This document shows, one piece after another, positions 7,922 to 16,503 of a stretch of DNA of 55,982 bases (position 1 is its first letter; each line of letters begins with the position of its first letter). The stretch is from Streptacidiphilus jeojiense (GTDB lineage: Bacteria; Actinomycetota; Actinomycetes; Streptomycetales; Streptomycetaceae), in NCBI RefSeq assembly GCF_000719095.1, contig NZ_JOEH01000047.1, forward strand, positions 1-55,982, in the 5' to 3' direction. Position numbers and translations under genes: made by a program. The notes beneath the pieces are model-generated. The model did not search any database. It was given only the letters and a program-made list of their open reading frames with translations, and was not told the DNA's origin.

Positions 7922-8652
7922 GCAATCCATCGCGCTTCGCCACTTCTTCCGCTCACACCCGGCAGTGGCTCACAGAGTGTTACGCAGATCTACTGGACGA
8001 GCCGCAACGGGAGGCTCGCAACTCCCAGCTGCTGCGCCGCATCCTGGATGCCTTTGTGGACGGCGAGTTGGCGGCGGCTGAGTACATTGAGTCGATCATG
8101 GGGCCAGCAGTCAAGACGCTGGAAGCCGAGCTGTGCATGAAGTTCGCCACCGCTGACGTAGATGGCGGAACAGGCTGCAAGGCAGGTCCTACAGGCACCC
8201 AGGAGCCGGGGGCAGGCCCTACTGGGACCGCGCCGCCAGGAACCATCATCCCCCCGCAGCCCGGCCCTCTCGCTCCGCCACAGGGTCCACCGTCCACGCC
8301 AGGTCCCGGTCTGTGGTTTGGGCCGGAGCAGTTGGCGCTCCTTCCCCTGGATCTGATCCAGGCTCGACGCGTGGAGGTCGCGCGACGCATCGCAGCAATC
8401 AAGACGGAGGACAAGCGTCTGCGCGAAGTCGAACGCGAGAGCCGAGAGTTCCGTGGACTGATGCGCGATCAGCTTCCCGATTTGGTAGCGCAGCTGAAGA
8501 CACTCGAAAAGGCCGTGACTGTGTTCAAGCAGGCCGCGAGCGACACCGAGGCCATGGCGAAGCTTGCAGAAATGGGCATTGGCGCAGAAGACCTGGGCCT
8601 GGGCGACCTGGCCTCGATGTTCAAGGAGGAGGCGGCATGTCCGCAGAGCTGA
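7918..8652 (+). CDS. hypothetical helical protein with Pro/Gly-rich linker
   Basis: 244 aa. An N-terminal helical domain (about 1-80) joins a Gly/Pro/Thr-rich linker (about 85-140) and a C-terminal coiled coil (about 150-215, with repeated EVERESREF-like heptads). ATG 7918 overlaps the previous stop (ATGA). The following nuclease-like gene starts inside its 3' end. This build suits an adaptor or oligomerisation partner in the operon. No family recognised. Confidence 0.75.
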   Translation: MSNPSRFATSSAHTRQWLTECYADLLDEPQREARNSQLLRRILDAFVDGELAAAEYIESIMGPAVKTLEAELCMKFATADVDGGTGCKAGPTGTQEPGAGPTGTAPPGTIIPPQPGPLAPPQGPPSTPGPGLWFGPEQLALLPLDLIQARRVEVARRIAAIKTEDKRLREVERESREFRGLMRDQLPDLVAQLKTLEKAVTVFKQAASDTEAMAKLAEMGIGAEDLGLGDLASMFKEEAACPQS

Positions 8653-9143
8653 GTGATTCCATGCTCTGGCACAACTACTGGCTCGGCATGGTCGGGCCGC
8701 GCCAGCGCGAGCAGCGCCGAGGCGAGCACCGGGCTGACATCGTCACCGTCACTGGCTGTGTGGTCGAGGTCCAGCATGCAAGCATGTCGCCCACCCAAAT
8801 CGACGGCCGTGAGCGCGAGCACGGGCACATGATGTGGATCTGGGATGGCCGTGAGTTCTACCAGTCCGGTCGGCTTCAGTTGGCGTCCTTCAACGGCGGT
8901 GTCGTCCAGTTTCACTGGCGCAACCCCCGCCGGACGATGCGGGCGTGTCGGCGGACCGTTCTCCTAGATCTCTGGCAGGTTGGCGAGACTGGGGAACGCA
9001 TGGTGTTGCAGGTCGACGCCCTTGGCGAGGATGGCCGGGGAGAGGGGCGGCTGATCACGCACCGCGCACTTCGTCTCTGGATGGTGAGCGGAATTGAGTA
9101 CCGCTCATTGACTGAACTGCCCGGCAGGGAGAGTGCTGCCTAA
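8637..9143 (+). CDS. CoiA-like PD-(D/E)xK nuclease-domain protein
   Basis: 168 aa, ATG 8637 with AAGGAGGA 6 nt upstream, overlapping the preceding gene by 16 nt. The core CVVEVQHASMSPTQIDGRER closely resembles the nuclease motif of competence protein CoiA (a hydrophobic run, then EVQ, S-x-S, and R), a PD-(D/E)xK-type fold. HMMWIWDGREFY follows, as in CoiA-like domains. CoiA acts in recombination of incoming single-stranded DNA; on a conjugative element it could process or protect transferred DNA, which is an inference. Confidence 0.75.
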   Translation: MSAELSDSMLWHNYWLGMVGPRQREQRRGEHRADIVTVTGCVVEVQHASMSPTQIDGREREHGHMMWIWDGREFYQSGRLQLASFNGGVVQFHWRNPRRTMRACRRTVLLDLWQVGETGERMVLQVDALGEDGRGEGRLITHRALRLWMVSGIEYRSLTELPGRESAA

Positions 9144-9244
9144 CGACTCCTGACAACGACCTCGCAGCGGAGTTGAGGACTCCGCAGCGGGCAATGTGGG
9201 GAACGGATCGCGATACCCGGCTCCGCATCATCGAGAGCCCAGAC

Positions 9245-9386
9245 ACGGGGCACAGCCGGCGTCGGGGGGCCGCTCAAGCCGCCGACTGCCAGCTGTGCCC
9301 CGTTAGCGTTGGCCGCCCAGCGACGGTGGCCACCGGCCCGGGGTCCGCCGGAACCCCGGTGCTCATCCGGGCCTTCGGCCTGGATG
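9245..9386. terminator. triple hairpin terminator region between convergent operons
   Basis: The 292-nt gap 9144-9435 lies between the plus operon and the minus-strand relaxase gene. It contains a 12-bp stem ACGGGGCACAGC (9245-9256) / GCTGTGCCCCGT (9292-9303), a second stem CCGGGGT/ACCCCGG near 9339-9360, and a third, ATCCGGGCC/GGCCTGGAT (about 9366-9386, one G-T pair). It is likely a bidirectional terminator. No gene was seen. Confidence 0.6.
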
Positions 9387-9435
9387 TGGCTGTTGTTCTA
9401 GCACAGACCACCGGGGGTGTGCTGCTGCTTCGGTG

Positions 9436-12400
9436 CTACCGGATGCGCGGTCCCTGCTGGTCCGGGCGCTGGCGCGGCGGCTGCTGGATCGGGGGCTGCT
9501 CGGGTCGCCTGTCGGTGCGCGGGGCCGACTGTTGCGGCTGGGCGGGGCGGGGGGTCGGGGTGTTGCTTCGGACGGTTCGGCCGTTGCGGGCTTGGACCTG
9601 GTCGCGGTGGGCGGCGCGTTCGGCTGCGCGGCCTGCGCGGCGGCGGTCAGCGAGGCTGGGCTCGGCTGCCGCACTGGGTTCGGCGGTGCTCGGTGCGGTG
9701 GTGTCGGCCGGGGCCGGGCGGCTTTCGGGGGTGAGGTGGCCGTGTTCGGTCATCACGGTGGTCAGGGGGTCCACGACGGTGACGAAGCGCAGGGCGGCGC
9801 TGTCGGCGACGGGGGTGTGCTGGAGCCAGGTGGCGCCGGTGCGGGTGGCGATGTCGTTGATGACGGTCTGCTGCTGCTCGGGGGTGAGGGTCTGGAAGAC
9901 GTCGGCGGCGAGCCGACCGCGGGCGGTGGTGTCGGGTGTCGGCGTGGTGCTGGTGGGCACGGTGCCGGTGCGGCTGAGCTGGCGGGCGGCGAGAGCGGAG
10001 GCGGCTGCTGCCCAGTAGGCGGTGTGCCCGTGGCGGCCCTGTTCGATGTAGGGGCCGGCGGGCTGGGCGGGGTTGTCGTCGGTGACCTGGTACTGGTCGC
10101 GGTAGGCGGCGATGGTGGCCAGGTGCTGGGTCCAGACGGTGCGGGCGGCCGGGTCCGCGGGGGCATGGCCCAGGCTCTGGCTCCAGTCGGGGCGGCTGGT
10201 GGTGACGCGCTCGGCCAGGGCGGTCATGCGGTCGGCGATCAGCTGAGCGCGGTCGTCCAGATAGGTGCGGTGGGCCTGGTCCATGGCCGGGTGGTGCTGG
10301 GGCGCGGCCACCCATCCGGGCAGGTCCCGGCGCGACGTGGCACCGGCGTCCTGGAGGACGCGGCCGTGCTGGAGCAGCTGCTCCAGCTGGCCGCCGGAGG
10401 CGCTGGCGAGGGCGTGGTTGAGGTCGGTGCCGCTGTTCTCGGCGGCCTTGAGGGTCCAGGCCAGGGTGCGCCACTGCTCGGCCTGGCGGTCGGTGGTGCG
10501 CTGGTCGGTGGTGGGGGCGGTGGCGAGGTAGCGGTTGATGCGCCAGGCCAGGAGCAGGTTGACGCTGTCCGCGCCGTCGATCGGGCGGGATTCGACAGCC
10601 TGGTGGAGCAGGTGGCCGGGCTGGTGACCGGCGGTCTCGGCGCGGCGCAGTGCAGCGGCCAGTGCGGGCCAGGCGGCTTCGGCGCGGGCCTGGTCGGCGA
10701 GGTGGTCGCCCAGGGCGTGCTGGGCGGCGGCCTGGTGGCGCAGGGCTGCCGGGACGCGGTGCTCGTCGGCGGGAATGCCGCGCTGGACGGCGAGTTCGGT
10801 GGTCTCGGTGGTGAGGTGGTGCACCGGGTTGTCGCTGCGGGTGGTGCGGGCGTGGGCGGTGTCGAGGAGCAGGTTGGTGTCGTGGCCGGCCTGGTGGGCG
10901 GCGACCAGGACGGCGGCCAGCTGCGGCCAGTCGCGGTGCTGGGCGACGGCCGCCGCGGTGGTGTTCGAGCGCTCGGCGACGGCGGCGGCGTAGCGGTCCA
11001 GGTCGGCGGCGGAGACGTAGGGATTGCCGGCGGGGGTGGTGCCGGAGGCGGCGACGGTGCGCAGCAGCTGCGGTGTGCGGGTGGCGGTCTCGGGAGTGAA
11101 GGCGGTGCTGGTCAGGCCCAGGAGTGCGGCGTAGCGGGTGGCGTCGGCCGCGGTGGGCTGTTCCAGGTGAGCGGGGGCCTGGTGGTCTTCGGTGTGCTGG
11201 TTGATGCGCCAGGCCAGGAGCTGGGCGGGTGAGTCTGCGGCGGTCAGGTCGCCCTGGCGGGCGGCGGCGGCGAGCAGTTGCTCCGGCTGCCAGCCCTGGC
11301 CCTGGGCGGTGCGCAGGGCGCGGGCAACGGCGGAGAAGGCGGGGTCCTCGGTGATGTTCTGGCCGAGGTCCGGGCCGAGGACCGTGGTGGTGAGCTGGGT
11401 GTAGTGCTGGCGGGTGAGGGTGTCGGTGGCGTGGTCGTAGCGCGGAACCAGGGTGGCCAGCGAGACCGCCTCTTCCTGGGCTTCGGCGATGGTGTCGGTG
11501 GCCGAGTGCTGGGCGCCTTCGCGGGCCAGGACGCGTTCCAGCACCTCGCGGGCGGCGAAGGTGTCGGGGTCGTGGCGGGTGGCGTCCATCTGCTCGTCGG
11601 TGTCGAACGCCAGCAGTTCGTGGGTGACGGTGTAGAGGGTGGTCTTCTCGCGGGCGCGGGAGAGCTGGACGTACAGCTGTTCGCGGGTCATGTCCTCGGT
11701 GACCAGCGGGTGGGCGGTGTCCACGGTGCCGCCCTGGGAGCGCATCACGGTGGAGGCGTAGAGCAGCTGGACGTTGGCGGCGACGTAGTCGGCGGGCAGG
11801 GTCAGGCGGCCCCGGTGGTCTAGGTGCCGGACGCGGAGCGAGCCGTCCTTGTGGCGCTTGACGACCTCCCAGGCGTCGCCGTTCTTCACGAAGTCCCGGC
11901 CGCTGGTGGTCGTGAGCTTGCGGTTGTTGTCGCGGGTGACAATCCAGTCGCCGCGGCCGGCGCGGTTGCCGTCGGCCAGCAGTACGCCGTCGGCCTCGAC
12001 CTGGCCAGCGGTCACACGGTCCTCGCGGGCGCGGGCGGACAGGGCGGTGACGTCGGTGTTGGTGGCGGTGCTGATCAGGGTGGTCTTCCCGGCCAGCATG
12101 TCGGTGCGCCAGCCCTGGTAGGCGGCATCGACCATGGCCTGCCGCGACCCGCCGACGATGCGCTCGTTCCGCTCGTAGAAGTCGAGACCGGACCCGTTGC
12201 CGACGCGCAGCTTGAGGGTGGCGGCGGCCTCGTCCTTGTTGTTGAAGCGGTGCAGTTCGGTGAGTTCGTAGGCGCCGGCTTCGTGGTGGATCTGGCGCAG
12301 GATGCCGCCCGCTTCCACCGAGGAGAGCTGGCGGTAGTCGCCGAGCAGGCGCACGACCGCGCCGCGGGCGGCGGCGTACTTCACCAGGGCATCGACGTTG

Positions 12401-14421
12401 GCGGTCCCGGCCATCCCGGACTCGTCCACCAGCACCACGTCCCCCGGGCGCAGCACGTAGGAGGCGCGGCTGCGGGGCACCGGGCCGCCGTTCTGGAGTG
12501 CGGTCGCGGCGGGGCCGTCGGTGTACTCCCACAGGAACTTGTGCAGGTTCTCGGCCGGTCGGCCGAGGTCCTTGGCCAGCACGGCGGCGGATGCCGCGGA
12601 GGTGCCCAGGGGGATGACGCGCTGGCCGGCCTGGGCGGCGACATGGACGTACGCCTGCATCGCGGTGGTCTTGCCGGAGCCCGCCGGGCCAAGGCCCAGG
12701 ACGACCATGCGGGGGTCGGTGGCGAAGCCGGTGACCAGCGCGCGCTGCCCCTCGTCCAGGGTCTTTCCGCGGCTCTCGAAGCCGTCGATCGCGGCGGTGA
12801 CGAAGGGTCCGGACAGACCGACCGCGGTGGGAGTCAGAGCGGCGGTGACGACGCGTCGTTCGGCGTCCAGCACGGCCTGCGAGGTGTAGCGCAGCCCCGC
12901 GTGCTGCTCGAAGACCGAGGTGCCGTCCGAGCGCTGGAGCTCGGTCGGCTCGGTGATCAGAGCGGGTGCGGTGACCTGCACGCTGCGCTGGGGGGCCAGC
13001 GCGGCGGCCACGACCGCCGTGGTCCAGGCGTCGTGCTGCTGACGGTCGGCGGGGGCCAGGTCGCGCACCAGGCGCTCGGCCTGGGCACGGACGTTCCACA
13101 TCGTCCACACCGCCCGCTCCTCCCCTACTGCGGCGATCACCTGGTCCGCGAGATCAGCGAAGTCGTGCTCCACGGCGGCGGCGGGCTCGGTGGGCTGGGC
13201 GGGGGTGGGGACGGCGGCCATGACCTGCTGAACGGCGTCGGCTCCGTGCGCCTCGGTGAGGCTGCGGGTCCAGTCGGCGCGCATCTCCTCCAGGGACCGG
13301 GCGGCCTTCTTGCCCTCTCGGGTGTCCAGGTTGGCCTGCCGCGCCAGCTTGTGCGCGACCGCCTTCGACGGGTCGCGGCCGTGGTCGGCGCGGTAGGTGC
13401 GCAGCAGCTGCTCGTAGCGCGCTTCGATCTCGGTGCGGCGCGCGGAGAAGTGGGTGATGAACGCGGTGGGGACACCGGCGATCTCGCGCACCGGCTGCTT
13501 CTTGCCGCGGGTCTCGCGGGCCTCGAAGGTGACGCCGAGGCGGGCGGTGAGCTCGGTCTCGAAGCGGGTGTTGTAGAACTCGCTGGCGGCAACCGTGGTG
13601 GCGTACAGGGCGCGGGCGTCCAGCGCCCGCCACTTCCCGTCCACGCCCATGACCTTGCTGGAGACGGCGACGTGGGTGTGCAGGTTGGGGTCGCCCGCAC
13701 GGGAGTCGAAGTGGTCGAACTGGGCGGCGATCAAGCCCTTCGTCTCGATCTGGGCCTGCCCGGTGGAGCCGGTGCGGGTGAACGCGGCGTGCTCCTCCAG
13801 CAGCTCCAGCGCAGCATCCCGGGCGGCTTCGTGCGCCTGGCGCACGGCTCCGCGGACCTCCTCGCGCTCGTCCAACGCCCACACCAGGGCGGCGGACTTC
13901 ACCGGCGCGAACACCACGTCGAAGCCGGCCACGGCCGCGCGCTGACGCGCGGACTCCTCCCGCTTCACCTTGCCCACCTCCGCGGCGGTCGGCGTGCGGT
14001 TCGCCTGCTTCTCCAGCACCTCCAGCCGGTCGGCGACGCGGGACTCGAACGACGCCAGAGCCTTGTACTCGGGGAACGGCCGGCCCAGAGTCGCAGACTT
14101 CACCGCGGCGGCGACGACCTTCTCCCGCTGCTCCTTGCCCATGTCGGCAGTGACGTTCGCCTCCAGGTACGCGGCAATGATCCGCGACGCGTCCGGGTGC
14201 TGACCCAGACCGTAGAGGTGCTTCATCTGCTCCTCAGTGACGGTCTGCCCGGCCAGGTCCAGCAGCGGGGCGCCGGAGCCCACCCAGACCCCGGGGGGGT
14301 TGCCCTTGGCCGTGTAGTAGTCGGCAGCCGACTGGCCCCGCTGGCGCTGCACGTCGCCGCCCGCGACCTGCCGCGTCAGGTAGGTGTAGCCGGTGCCCGA
14401 CGTGAGCTTGTGGATGGTCAT
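9436..14421 (-). CDS. MobF-family conjugative relaxase-helicase (TrwC/TraA-like)
   Basis: 1661 aa; initiates conjugation by nicking oriT and unwinding the strand to be transferred. The start MTIHKLTSGTGYTYL is a typical TrwC N-terminus; candidate nucleophile tyrosines are Tyr12/14 and Tyr35/36. The metal-binding histidine triad is seen as HFDSRAGDPNLHTH near residue 240. A RecD-type helicase follows, with Walker A GPAGSGKTT near residue 575, VDESGM (Walker B) near 665, and a C-terminal helicase motif QLSRAREKTTLYTVTHE near 925. Residues about 1000-1590 are long Ala/His-rich helices and the tail is Pro/Arg-rich. ATG 14421 is preferred over an in-frame start 4 codons upstream. The gene faces away from the repeat-rich region at 14422-14737. 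Confidence 0.93.
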   Translation of the reverse strand: MTIHKLTSGTGYTYLTRQVAGGDVQRQRGQSAADYYTAKGNPPGVWVGSGAPLLDLAGQTVTEEQMKHLYGLGQHPDASRIIAAYLEANVTADMGKEQREKVVAAAVKSATLGRPFPEYKALASFESRVADRLEVLEKQANRTPTAAEVGKVKREESARQRAAVAGFDVVFAPVKSAALVWALDEREEVRGAVRQAHEAARDAALELLEEHAAFTRTGSTGQAQIETKGLIAAQFDHFDSRAGDPNLHTHVAVSSKVMGVDGKWRALDARALYATTVAASEFYNTRFETELTARLGVTFEARETRGKKQPVREIAGVPTAFITHFSARRTEIEARYEQLLRTYRADHGRDPSKAVAHKLARQANLDTREGKKAARSLEEMRADWTRSLTEAHGADAVQQVMAAVPTPAQPTEPAAAVEHDFADLADQVIAAVGEERAVWTMWNVRAQAERLVRDLAPADRQQHDAWTTAVVAAALAPQRSVQVTAPALITEPTELQRSDGTSVFEQHAGLRYTSQAVLDAERRVVTAALTPTAVGLSGPFVTAAIDGFESRGKTLDEGQRALVTGFATDPRMVVLGLGPAGSGKTTAMQAYVHVAAQAGQRVIPLGTSAASAAVLAKDLGRPAENLHKFLWEYTDGPAATALQNGGPVPRSRASYVLRPGDVVLVDESGMAGTANVDALVKYAAARGAVVRLLGDYRQLSSVEAGGILRQIHHEAGAYELTELHRFNNKDEAAATLKLRVGNGSGLDFYERNERIVGGSRQAMVDAAYQGWRTDMLAGKTTLISTATNTDVTALSARAREDRVTAGQVEADGVLLADGNRAGRGDWIVTRDNNRKLTTTSGRDFVKNGDAWEVVKRHKDGSLRVRHLDHRGRLTLPADYVAANVQLLYASTVMRSQGGTVDTAHPLVTEDMTREQLYVQLSRAREKTTLYTVTHELLAFDTDEQMDATRHDPDTFAAREVLERVLAREGAQHSATDTIAEAQEEAVSLATLVPRYDHATDTLTRQHYTQLTTTVLGPDLGQNITEDPAFSAVARALRTAQGQGWQPEQLLAAAARQGDLTAADSPAQLLAWRINQHTEDHQAPAHLEQPTAADATRYAALLGLTSTAFTPETATRTPQLLRTVAASGTTPAGNPYVSAADLDRYAAAVAERSNTTAAAVAQHRDWPQLAAVLVAAHQAGHDTNLLLDTAHARTTRSDNPVHHLTTETTELAVQRGIPADEHRVPAALRHQAAAQHALGDHLADQARAEAAWPALAAALRRAETAGHQPGHLLHQAVESRPIDGADSVNLLLAWRINRYLATAPTTDQRTTDRQAEQWRTLAWTLKAAENSGTDLNHALASASGGQLEQLLQHGRVLQDAGATSRRDLPGWVAAPQHHPAMDQAHRTYLDDRAQLIADRMTALAERVTTSRPDWSQSLGHAPADPAARTVWTQHLATIAAYRDQYQVTDDNPAQPAGPYIEQGRHGHTAYWAAAASALAARQLSRTGTVPTSTTPTPDTTARGRLAADVFQTLTPEQQQTVINDIATRTGATWLQHTPVADSAALRFVTVVDPLTTVMTEHGHLTPESRPAPADTTAPSTAEPSAAAEPSLADRRRAGRAAERAAHRDQVQARNGRTVRSNTPTPRPAQPQQSAPRTDRRPEQPPIQQPPRQRPDQQGPRIR

Positions 14422-14737
14422 CAACGCGACCACCGCCGGTTCAATTCAGCCGGGATACAGCGAGGGGACGACGCTATTCGCGCCGCCTTTTCCACTGCTC
14501 CCGATCGTGTCATGGGAGCAGCTTATATCCGCGCAGCGGGCCATGCTCAGAATATCTGCAAGAGGTGTCTGGATGGCTTGATCCGGCTGGACTATGCGCA
14601 GCTCAGACGGCCTGCTTGAGCGACTGCGAAGATTTTTTCGCAGCTCGCTTCTCATTACTTCTCGTCATTTCTCGTTGTTTCTCCGGAGGCGACAGAGAGG
14701 CTTTTCTACCTGGGCTTCTGCGGTTATGGTGCTGCGC
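14422..14737. other. candidate origin of transfer (oriT) with iterons and hairpins
   Basis: The 316-nt gap between the divergent relaxase gene and the small gene at 14738 has three structures. One is an inverted repeat CTGCTCCC (14495-14502) / GGGAGCAG (14514-14521) followed by CTTATATCC. The second is a hairpin CTGCGAA (14624-14630) / TTCGCAG (14637-14643). The third is four TTCTC boxes at 14649, 14659, 14669 and 14679, with exact 10-bp period. An inverted repeat beside phased repeats next to a MobF relaxase gene is typical of oriT. The strand and nic position cannot be fixed. Confidence 0.5.
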
Positions 14738-15223
14738 ATGAGTGGACGAATTTCCGCGTCGCGGTCGGCGGCGCTAAAGGCAGCACAGGAAGCCAAGGGC
14801 AGGCGGGATGCCCTGCGTCTGGCGCACGAGCAGATGGTGGAGTCGGCGCTCGCCGACTGGTTCGAGGGGACGACGCGAGCGGAGGAGCTGCGGGCGCGGG
14901 CGCAGGCCAAGGCGGCGCAGATCCTCGCGGACGCGGAGGCCGCCGCGGCGCAGCCGGAGGCGGCGGCGCGGCGCGCGCTGCGGATGCTGGTCGGCCTGGG
15001 TGAACCGCGTGATCAGATCGCGGCGCTGACGGGGCTGACGTTGTCGGACGTGCGCGGCGCGCTGGCGACTGCGGAGGCGGAGTCGGAGAGAAATCCGGTG
15101 ACCGCGCGGGTGGCGAACGAGGCGTCCGAGCCTTTGGAGGCCGCCACTGGCACCGGGCCTGCCGTGGTCGCGGTCGTCGATGGGGCAGCCGTTGCGGCCG
15201 GGGCCGCGACGGACCCGCCGTAA
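14738..15223 (+). CDS. small helical protein next to the relaxase, possible oriT accessory factor
   Basis: 161 aa. The N-terminal half is a long charged coiled coil (SGRISASRSAALKAAQEAKG onward). It is followed by a short HTH-like segment (EPRDQIAALTGLTLSDVRGA), a pattern seen in actinomycete plasmid DNA-binding proteins, and an Ala/Val-rich tail. It is divergent from the relaxase gene, with the candidate oriT between. A relaxosome accessory role is an inference from position. ATG 14738 is chosen; an in-frame ATG lies 12 nt upstream. Confidence 0.65.
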   Translation: MSGRISASRSAALKAAQEAKGRRDALRLAHEQMVESALADWFEGTTRAEELRARAQAKAAQILADAEAAAAQPEAAARRALRMLVGLGEPRDQIAALTGLTLSDVRGALATAEAESERNPVTARVANEASEPLEAATGTGPAVVAVVDGAAVAAGAATDPP

Positions 15224-15307
15224 CCGCTGCGGCGATGGAAGCACGTACGCCGTGACGAGTCATCGCCTGCATGAGCCCAACCAGCTGCCGGAATGGGAGG
15301 ATGCGGC

Positions 15308-16183
15308 ATGGCCAAGATCGATGCGCGGACCCTCTACTCAGCTGTCCGCCTCATCACTGATTCCTTCTATGGCGCTACAACCGGTCGGATCGGGGGTGGC
15401 TCCGGCTTCATCGTTACCGACGCTGTAACGAACCGGTACCTCGTCACGAATCGCCACGTGCTCGACCGTGGCTTCGTAGATCCCGGAAGCTGGGAACTCG
15501 CCTCGGTAACGGTGAAGGGCGAGTATCAGACCTCCGTGATGGACCTCCTAGGGACGAAGACCCAGGAGCTCACCGTCAACAACCCGCAGCCGGTATTCCC
15601 CACTGATCGGCAGACGGACCTGGCAGTACTACCGCTCGATGTGCCATTTCGTGCAGGCCAGAGCCTCGCGGGCACGGGAGTGTTCAACAGCCTCCCTGTG
15701 ACCATGCTGGCGACTACCGCTGACGTCACTTTCGGTCGGGTGGGGGTCAACAGCACTGTCGTGACGCCGGGCTACCCAGAAGTCGGGCAAGAGGTGGCTG
15801 ACCGCCCCATCCTTGTCCGAGGCGTAATTGCTACGGACCCCCGATACGCGGCCGAGGTGGGAGGGAGCAAGTTTCCCGGTGAGGTGCTTTGCCACTCGTT
15901 CAGCTGGAACGGCATGTCTGGTTCCCCGGTGCTCGTCCTCGTACCGAAGGAAAGGACCTGGGACGTCGTGGCAACCGGCGACGTCGATGACGTTCTCTTG
16001 GCGGGTGTGAACGCGGGTCACATCAAGACGGGCGGAGAGACAGCCGGCGTTCTCACGCGCTTCGTCCAAGCTGATGCACTGGCCACGTTGCTGTCCAGGG
16101 CCGGAGCGCAAGGCGTTCCGACGGTGCTGAAGTCCCTGCCGCCGTCGGAGGTCACGGGGGCGGGTGCGCCGCAGACCGATTGA
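15308..16183 (+). CDS. cytoplasmic trypsin-like serine protease
   Basis: 291 aa with GGGAGGA 6 nt before ATG 15308. The catalytic triad of the chymotrypsin/trypsin fold is visible: His50 in TNRHVLD, Asp104 in TDLAVLPLD, and Ser204 in WNGMSGSPVL. There is no signal peptide or transmembrane segment, so it is expected in the cytoplasm. It is a single gene converging on the minus-strand block at 16.2 kb. Stand-alone intracellular trypsin-like proteases occur in anti-phage loci and on mobile elements, but its substrate cannot be inferred here. Confidence 0.85.
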   Translation: MAKIDARTLYSAVRLITDSFYGATTGRIGGGSGFIVTDAVTNRYLVTNRHVLDRGFVDPGSWELASVTVKGEYQTSVMDLLGTKTQELTVNNPQPVFPTDRQTDLAVLPLDVPFRAGQSLAGTGVFNSLPVTMLATTADVTFGRVGVNSTVVTPGYPEVGQEVADRPILVRGVIATDPRYAAEVGGSKFPGEVLCHSFSWNGMSGSPVLVLVPKERTWDVVATGDVDDVLLAGVNAGHIKTGGETAGVLTRFVQADALATLLSRAGAQGVPTVLKSLPPSEVTGAGAPQTD

Positions 16184-16192
16184 GCATGGTCT

Positions 16193-16342
16193 TCACTTTC
16201 GACCTGGTGACCCCGGTTCCCGGTACCAGCTGTAGGCCGACATCGCTCCGCGGGTCCAGGCCAACAGGAGTTGTGCGGCCTCGTCCATGAGGTCGGGGCT
16301 GTTGAGGAACTTGATCAGGGCACCCGCTGGGTTCGCTGGCAT
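16193..16342 (-). CDS. small hypothetical protein, 49 aa
   Basis: A short frame with good codon bias. From ATG 16342 to TGA 16193 it encodes MPANPAGALIKFL, then an amphipathic helix SPDLMDEAAQLLLAW and a basic tail ending RK. No clear ribosome-binding site is seen, so it may not be translated. The 160 nt between it and the DNA-binding gene ending at 16504 hold nothing recognisable. It converges on the protease gene. Confidence 0.4.
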   Translation of the reverse strand: MPANPAGALIKFLNSPDLMDEAAQLLLAWTRGAMSAYSWYREPGSPGRK

Positions 16343-16503
16343 GGTGGGCGATGTCGGGTCTGACCTGTGGCGACGGCTGTCCGTGGCGGGTCAGCGGCGG
16401 GGTTCATGTCACCGCGGGCGCTGCGGGCGCCGCCCGTGCCATCCCCGGCCGCTGCGGGACCTGGTGCCGGGCATCGGCACATCTGCGCTCGGCGCGGGTG
16501 GGC

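Noticed and set aside
9144..9435. Possible small genes in the gap before the relaxase stop
   Set aside because: Frames are short, lack ribosome-binding sites and run through hairpins.
9433..14619. Long plus-strand frames opposite the relaxase gene (about 600 and 930 codons)
   Set aside because: They are Gly/Val-rich shadows caused by GC bias; the minus strand carries clear relaxase and helicase motifs over the whole length.
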